Of a DNA stretch of 64,000 bases, positions 60,756 through 64,000 are shown piece after piece. This stretch comes from Bacteroidaceae bacterium (GTDB lineage Bacteria; Bacteroidota; Bacteroidia; Bacteroidales; Bacteroidaceae): positions 1 through 64,000 of the forward strand of contig JAILRU010000103.1 of the NCBI GenBank assembly GCA_024697945.1, given 5' to 3'. Within the stretch, counting starts at the first letter, position 1, and each line of letters starts with the position of its first letter. The notes beneath the pieces are model-generated. The model was not told the origin of the DNA and did no database searches. It saw only the letters and a list, made by a program, of their open reading frames with translations. A program made the translations under genes and the position numbers.

Positions 60756-61513
60756 TGACTGCCCATGATATAATCGCATACATGGAGTCGCTGCAGAATG
60801 AGAAGCAGCGACGGATACTCATGGGCTTTTTCAAAACGGGACCAGGTGAATATGGCGAGGGCGATGAGTTCCTGGGGCTGAAAGTACCACAGACACGAGA
60901 GGTGGTAAAGGCTGTTCCAAAGGACTTTCCCTTGAGCGAGGTGCCTGAGTTGCTGATGAATCGCTGGCACGAGGTGAGGCTTTGCGGTTTGTTGATACTT
61001 GTGGCGAAATTCGAACGGATAGCTACGAAAAAACTAGAGCACGATGAGGCTGCAATAAGAGGCCGCGATGAAATACTGACAATGTATCTGCATTATTCAG
61101 AGCAAGCGAACAACTGGGATCTCGTGGATTTGTCTGTACATAAGATTCTAGGGCATTGGCTGCTGCTGCCGACTAACCTTGGTGATAGGGACTATAAGAT
61201 TCATCTTCTTGACGACCTCGCCCAAAGCCCCTGCCTGTGGAAACAACGCATGAGTATCGTGTGCTCTTGGAAGACCTCGCAACAGGGCGATCCCTCGTGG
61301 TGTCTGCGCTATGCTGAGATACATCTGCACCATCCGCACGACCTGATGCATAAGGCTGTTGGTTGGATGCTGCGCGAAATGGGGAAACGATGCTCCATGG
61401 ATTTACTACGAGACTTCCTCCATCAACATGCTCATGAGATGCCACGCACCATGCTCCGTTACGCCATCGAGAAGATGTCAGAACAAGAACGACAGTATTG
61501 GATGAAACGATGA
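60752..61513 (+). CDS. DNA alkylation repair protein (AlkD-like)
   Basis: 253 residues of HEAT-like alpha repeats. FFKTGPGEYGEGDEFLGLKVPQ (about 20-41) is the AlkD family start and NNWDLVDLS (about 113-121) its conserved DNA-contact segment. These proteins remove N3- and N7-alkylated purines. Its start overlaps the bcp stop by 4 bp. Confidence 0.92.
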   Translation: MMTAHDIIAYMESLQNEKQRRILMGFFKTGPGEYGEGDEFLGLKVPQTREVVKAVPKDFPLSEVPELLMNRWHEVRLCGLLILVAKFERIATKKLEHDEAAIRGRDEILTMYLHYSEQANNWDLVDLSVHKILGHWLLLPTNLGDRDYKIHLLDDLAQSPCLWKQRMSIVCSWKTSQQGDPSWCLRYAEIHLHHPHDLMHKAVGWMLREMGKRCSMDLLRDFLHQHAHEMPRTMLRYAIEKMSEQERQYWMKR

Positions 61514-62124
61514 CCTCTTATCTGAACACAGAGAATATCGCCCGTAGCAAGGATGGCGTGGAGTATCATCCCCTCCGTCCCTTCCTGCCAGAGAATGCAA
61601 AGGTACTGTTCTTGGGTAGTTTCCCACCGCAACGCAAGCGGTGGTGCATGGACTTCTATTATCCCAACTTCATCAACGACCACTGGCGCATTGAGGGACA
61701 GATATTCTTTGGCGATAAGAACCATTTTGTGGATCTTGAAGCCAAGCGCTTCAAGATAGACGAGATTGTGGCCTTCTGCCAAGAGAAAGGCCTTGCCTTC
61801 TTCGACACATCTACTGCTATTCGTCGTTTGCAGGATAATGCATCTGATAAATTCCTCGAGGTGGTAGAGCCTACAGACATCCCGTCTTTACTCTCTCAGT
61901 TGCCCCATCTTCGTGCCATCGTCGCCACAGGCGAGAAGGCCACAGAAACCATCTGTGACTCGCTTGGCACTCCTATTGTCCCCAAAGTCAATACATCAGT
62001 CGTCTTACCTCTTACATCATCCATCAAATTGTATCGCCTCCCTTCTTCCTCTCGCGCCTACCCCTTGTCTTTCGACAAAAAGGTGGAGGCCTATCGTCGC
62101 TTCTTTAACTTCATTCAGATATGA
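61510..62124 (+). CDS. Uracil-DNA glycosylase-superfamily protein
   Basis: 204 residues from ATG 61510, overlapping the previous stop (ATGA). AKVLFLGSFPPQRKRWCMDF (about 30-49) matches the first conserved loop of the UDG superfamily (GxxP-type motif), and IVATGEKATETI (about 136-147) fits a second core strand. It probably removes uracil or related damaged bases. The exact UDG family is unclear because the active-site Asp/Asn position is not obvious. Confidence 0.8.
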   Translation: MTSYLNTENIARSKDGVEYHPLRPFLPENAKVLFLGSFPPQRKRWCMDFYYPNFINDHWRIEGQIFFGDKNHFVDLEAKRFKIDEIVAFCQEKGLAFFDTSTAIRRLQDNASDKFLEVVEPTDIPSLLSQLPHLRAIVATGEKATETICDSLGTPIVPKVNTSVVLPLTSSIKLYRLPSSSRAYPLSFDKKVEAYRRFFNFIQI

Positions 62125-62789
62125 GAAACATAGAGATACACAATTGTCCTGAGTTGATGAACTTCATCCAGGAGGTGGGGTTCCTGCCGCTGCTGGATAG
62201 TGGCATTCGCGGCTATTCGGCTGAGGATGTTGTCGATGAGGACAATCGATATGTGGTGTTCGATGATGGCGGCTGGGACTGGCCACTGTGGAAGTGGAAG
62301 GGTCCCATCGTCACTGAGGGTCGTTGCGTGTATGGAAAGTTCTTTGCAGGCAAGGCGGGCTTTGTGAGCAAGGAGTGGTGGCCCGATTTGTGCAACTACC
62401 GCCGCGCATCTAGAACTGCGCCTGTCGAGGGCTCTATCGAGGATACTATCCTGCTGACGTTGGCCGAATACGGCAGCCTAATAACGCGCGAATTGCGTGC
62501 TGCTTGTGGCTTTGACGGGCCCAAGATGCGCAGCAAGTTTGATGGCTACGTGACGCGCCTGCAGATGGCCTGTCGTATCGTAACTGAGGACTTCGTATAT
62601 CCCACTGACAAGCATGGGCGCGAATACGGCTGGGGCTGGTCGCTGTTGACGACACCAGAGCGGCTGTTAGGGCGCGAGATGTGTCTATGTGAGCGCACGC
62701 CGCAGGAGTCCTACGAGCGAATGTTTGAGCACCTGTGCAGGCTGTTGCCCGAGGCCACCGAGAAGCAGATTGCGAAGCTGATAAGGTAA
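62121..62789 (+). CDS. AlkZ-like winged-helix protein
   Basis: 222 residues. WDWPLWKWKGPIVTEGRCVYGKFF (about 52-75) and a winged-helix segment (about 105-145, LAEYGSLITRELRAACGF) resemble the AlkZ/YcaQ-related group that includes glycosylases for interstrand crosslinks. The catalytic QxQ motif of true AlkZ is not seen, so the activity is uncertain. It overlaps the UDG-like gene by 4 bp. Confidence 0.68.
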   Translation: MRNIEIHNCPELMNFIQEVGFLPLLDSGIRGYSAEDVVDEDNRYVVFDDGGWDWPLWKWKGPIVTEGRCVYGKFFAGKAGFVSKEWWPDLCNYRRASRTAPVEGSIEDTILLTLAEYGSLITRELRAACGFDGPKMRSKFDGYVTRLQMACRIVTEDFVYPTDKHGREYGWGWSLLTTPERLLGREMCLCERTPQESYERMFEHLCRLLPEATEKQIAKLIR

Positions 62790-62795
62790 AATAAG

Positions 62796-63338
62796 CTAAT
62801 AATTCTCCGCCTTGATCTGGAAGTAGCTCTGCGGATGGTCGCACACGGGACAAACCTCAGGTGCCTTCTTACCGATGACGATATGACCACAGTTGCTGCA
62901 CTGCCAGATGACATCCCCCTCACGAGAGAAGACCACCGCATCCTTGATATTCTTCAACAACTTGCGATAGCGCTCCTCATGGTGCTTCTCGATTGCACCC
63001 ACCAGTTCGAACTTCTCTGCGATCTCATCAAAGCCCTCCTCACGAGCCTCCTTGGCCATGCGCGCATACATATCCGTCCACTCAAAGTTCTCGCCATTGG
63101 CAGCATCCGCCAAATTCGCCTTGGTATCACTCACGCTACCACCGTTCAGGTACTTATACCACATCTTGGCATGTTCCTTCTCATTGGCAGCAGTTTCCTC
63201 GAAGATAGAGGCAATCTGCACGTAGCCGTCCTTCTTGGCCTTAGAAGCAAAATACGTGTACTTGTTGCGTGCCATACTCTCGCCTGCAAAAGCCTCCTTG
63301 AGGTTCTGCTCGGTCTTTGTTCCTTTCAATTCTTTCAT
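62796..63338 (-). CDS. rbr: Rubrerythrin
   Basis: 180 residues. Ferritin-like di-iron motifs are in [13 protein letters not shown] (about 15-27), [14 protein letters not shown] (about 48-61) and [14 protein letters not shown] (about 112-125). A C-terminal rubredoxin centre CSNCGHI ... CPVCDHP (about 147-170) binds iron. It reduces hydrogen peroxide in anaerobes. The phrase array at 63347-63430 lies just upstream. Confidence 0.96.
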   Translation of the reverse strand: MKELKGTKTEQNLKEAFAGESMARNKYTYFASKAKKDGYVQIASIFEETAANEKEHAKMWYKYLNGGSVSDTKANLADAANGENFEWTDMYARMAKEAREEGFDEIAEKFELVGAIEKHHEERYRKLLKNIKDAVVFSREGDVIWQCSNCGHIVIGKKAPEVCPVCDHPQSYFQIKAENY

Positions 63339-63346
63339 AATAATAA

Positions 63347-63430
63347 TGGTTATTGGTTAATGGTTATTGGTTAATGGTTATTGGTTAATGGTTATTGGTT
63401 AATGGTTATTGGTTAATGACTATTGGTTAT
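63347..63430. repeat. Five perfect 14-bp tggttattggttaa units
   Basis: Units start at 63347, 63361, 63375, 63389 and 63403, followed by a degenerate sixth that also supplies the stop of the decayed gene at 63420. Confidence 0.92.
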
Positions 63431-63664
63431 TGAGTTTTGCCTCAAGCGAACTACGTAAGCCAGAAAGCATCTTAGCTATATCGGTAAACTGGGGACGTAA
63501 CGCGTTTAACTGCACTTCATTTATATAATCAAGGTCACACGCGGTCTGTAACTCACAAAAGACTTCCATCATAGAACTAGACGGTACACATCAGAAACCA
63601 ATGAACGTGCCTTTTTATACACCTCCAATCCTTCAAAAGAGAATTCTCTACAACTCATCTTCAT
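63420..63664 (-). pseudogene. Four-helix-bundle protein (23S rRNA intervening-sequence type), internally deleted
   Basis: Leftward from ATG 63664 the frame reads MKMSCREFSFEGLEVYKKARSL, then VSDVYRLVL and a stop. About 30 bases on, in another frame, MEVFCELQTACDLDYI ... FTDIAKMLSGLRSSLEAKL continues to a stop in the phrase array. These are the first and last helices of the four-helix-bundle (S23/IVP-like) family of about 120 residues; roughly 35 central residues are missing at the junction. The gene is therefore broken by deletion. Confidence 0.75.
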
Positions 63665-63693
63665 TAAAATCTCAATAACCTATAACCAATAAC

Positions 63694-64000
63694 CTATAAC
63701 CTTTTTGCTATAACGTTCCAATCGATAATCTGCCACAGCGCAGCCAGGTGGTCAGGACGGCGGTTCTGATAGTCCAGATAGTATGCATGCTCCCAAACAT
63801 CAAAGGTCAGCAGCGGCTTCAAGCCTTTCTGAACGGGATTGGCTGCATTAGGTTCTTGTGTAATCACGAGCTTGCCATCCTTATCAGCAGACAGCCACAC
63901 CCAACCTGAGCCAAATAGCGTTGCCCCACCCTTCTGGAATGCCTCCTTAAACGCCTCGAACGACCCAAAGTCACGGGCTATAGCCTCAGCCAGCTTTCCT
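63694..64000 (-). CDS. sodB: Iron/manganese superoxide dismutase, C-terminal part
   Basis: The frame runs off the right edge; about 102 C-terminal residues are visible. FDVWEHAYYLDYQNRRP carries the metal-binding Asp and His. FGSGWVWLSADKDGKLVI and the end VIAKRL are typical of Fe/Mn SOD. It detoxifies superoxide. The stop lies just beyond the aataacctataacc phrase. Confidence 0.93.
   Translation of the reverse strand, partial: GKLAEAIARDFGSFEAFKEAFQKGGATLFGSGWVWLSADKDGKLVITQEPNAANPVQKGLKPLLTFDVWEHAYYLDYQNRRPDHLAALWQIIDWNVIAKRL

Noticed and set aside
63347..63430. CRISPR-like reading of the tandem units
   Set aside because: Units are directly adjacent with no spacers and no cas gene nearby.

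Overview
The window looks like a chromosomal segment of a Bacteroidales bacterium, most likely Prevotella or a close relative. The reasons are the TAnnTTTG(C) -7 promoter elements, the BspA-type surface proteins, the DUF6057 and DUF6266 families, the small MKKTYIxP proteins, and a shared C-terminal tail of the form IYNLxGQRx...KGIxIxNGRKV on eight secreted proteins. No rRNA, tRNA, CRISPR array or insertion sequence was seen.

Layout. 1-0.7 kb: 3' end of a secreted protein. 0.7-1.35 kb: a gene-free, hairpin-rich stretch. 1.35-4.4 kb (-): two deoxynucleoside kinases and a SulP anion transporter. 4.5-10.2 kb (+): POT-type peptide transporter, NhaC-type antiporter, GH32 fructan hydrolase and EamA exporter. 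10.5-12.6 kb (-): a PI-PLC-like secreted protein. 12.6-29.5 kb (-): an accessory region in which toxin-antitoxin-like modules (MazF/PemK, HipA-like plus DUF3037, PIN, MNT nucleotidyltransferase, YoeB) alternate with three large secreted multidomain proteins. Each large protein is followed by a small MKKTYIxP-type gene. 29.5-36.3 kb (-): GH128-type glucanase, PD40 lipoprotein and DUF6057 membrane protein. 36.8-52 kb (+): DUF6266, a 1788-residue BspA-like protein with a dockerin-like module, a 2199-residue protein with an N-terminal cohesin-like domain, a second BspA-like protein ending in a dockerin, and a DUF1295 membrane protein. 52-58.9 kb (-): six-hairpin glycosidase, purN, era, fabH, rpmF, DUF177 and a histidine kinase. 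59-62.8 kb (+): C11 peptidase lipoprotein, then bcp and three DNA-repair-like genes in overlapping order. 62.8-64 kb (-): rubrerythrin, a decayed four-helix-bundle gene and the 3' part of superoxide dismutase.

How the genes work together. Carbohydrate and peptide use (GH32, GH128, six-hairpin GH, POT, PD40/DUF6057) sits beside surface display (BspA, dockerin and cohesin-like modules, shared C-terminal tail). Oxidative and alkylation stress genes cluster at the right end (Bcp, AlkD-like, UDG-like, AlkZ-like, rubrerythrin, SOD).

The most unusual signal is the non-coding vocabulary. Spacers are filled with short tandem phrases whose periods are 7-16 bp. The same phrases also occur inside coding genes, where they encode small inserts, linkers or C-terminal ends, much as Rickettsia palindromic elements do. 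A second class is intergenic arrays phased at exactly 11 or 22 bp. Functional calls rest on motif and family recognition by eye; no database search was run.
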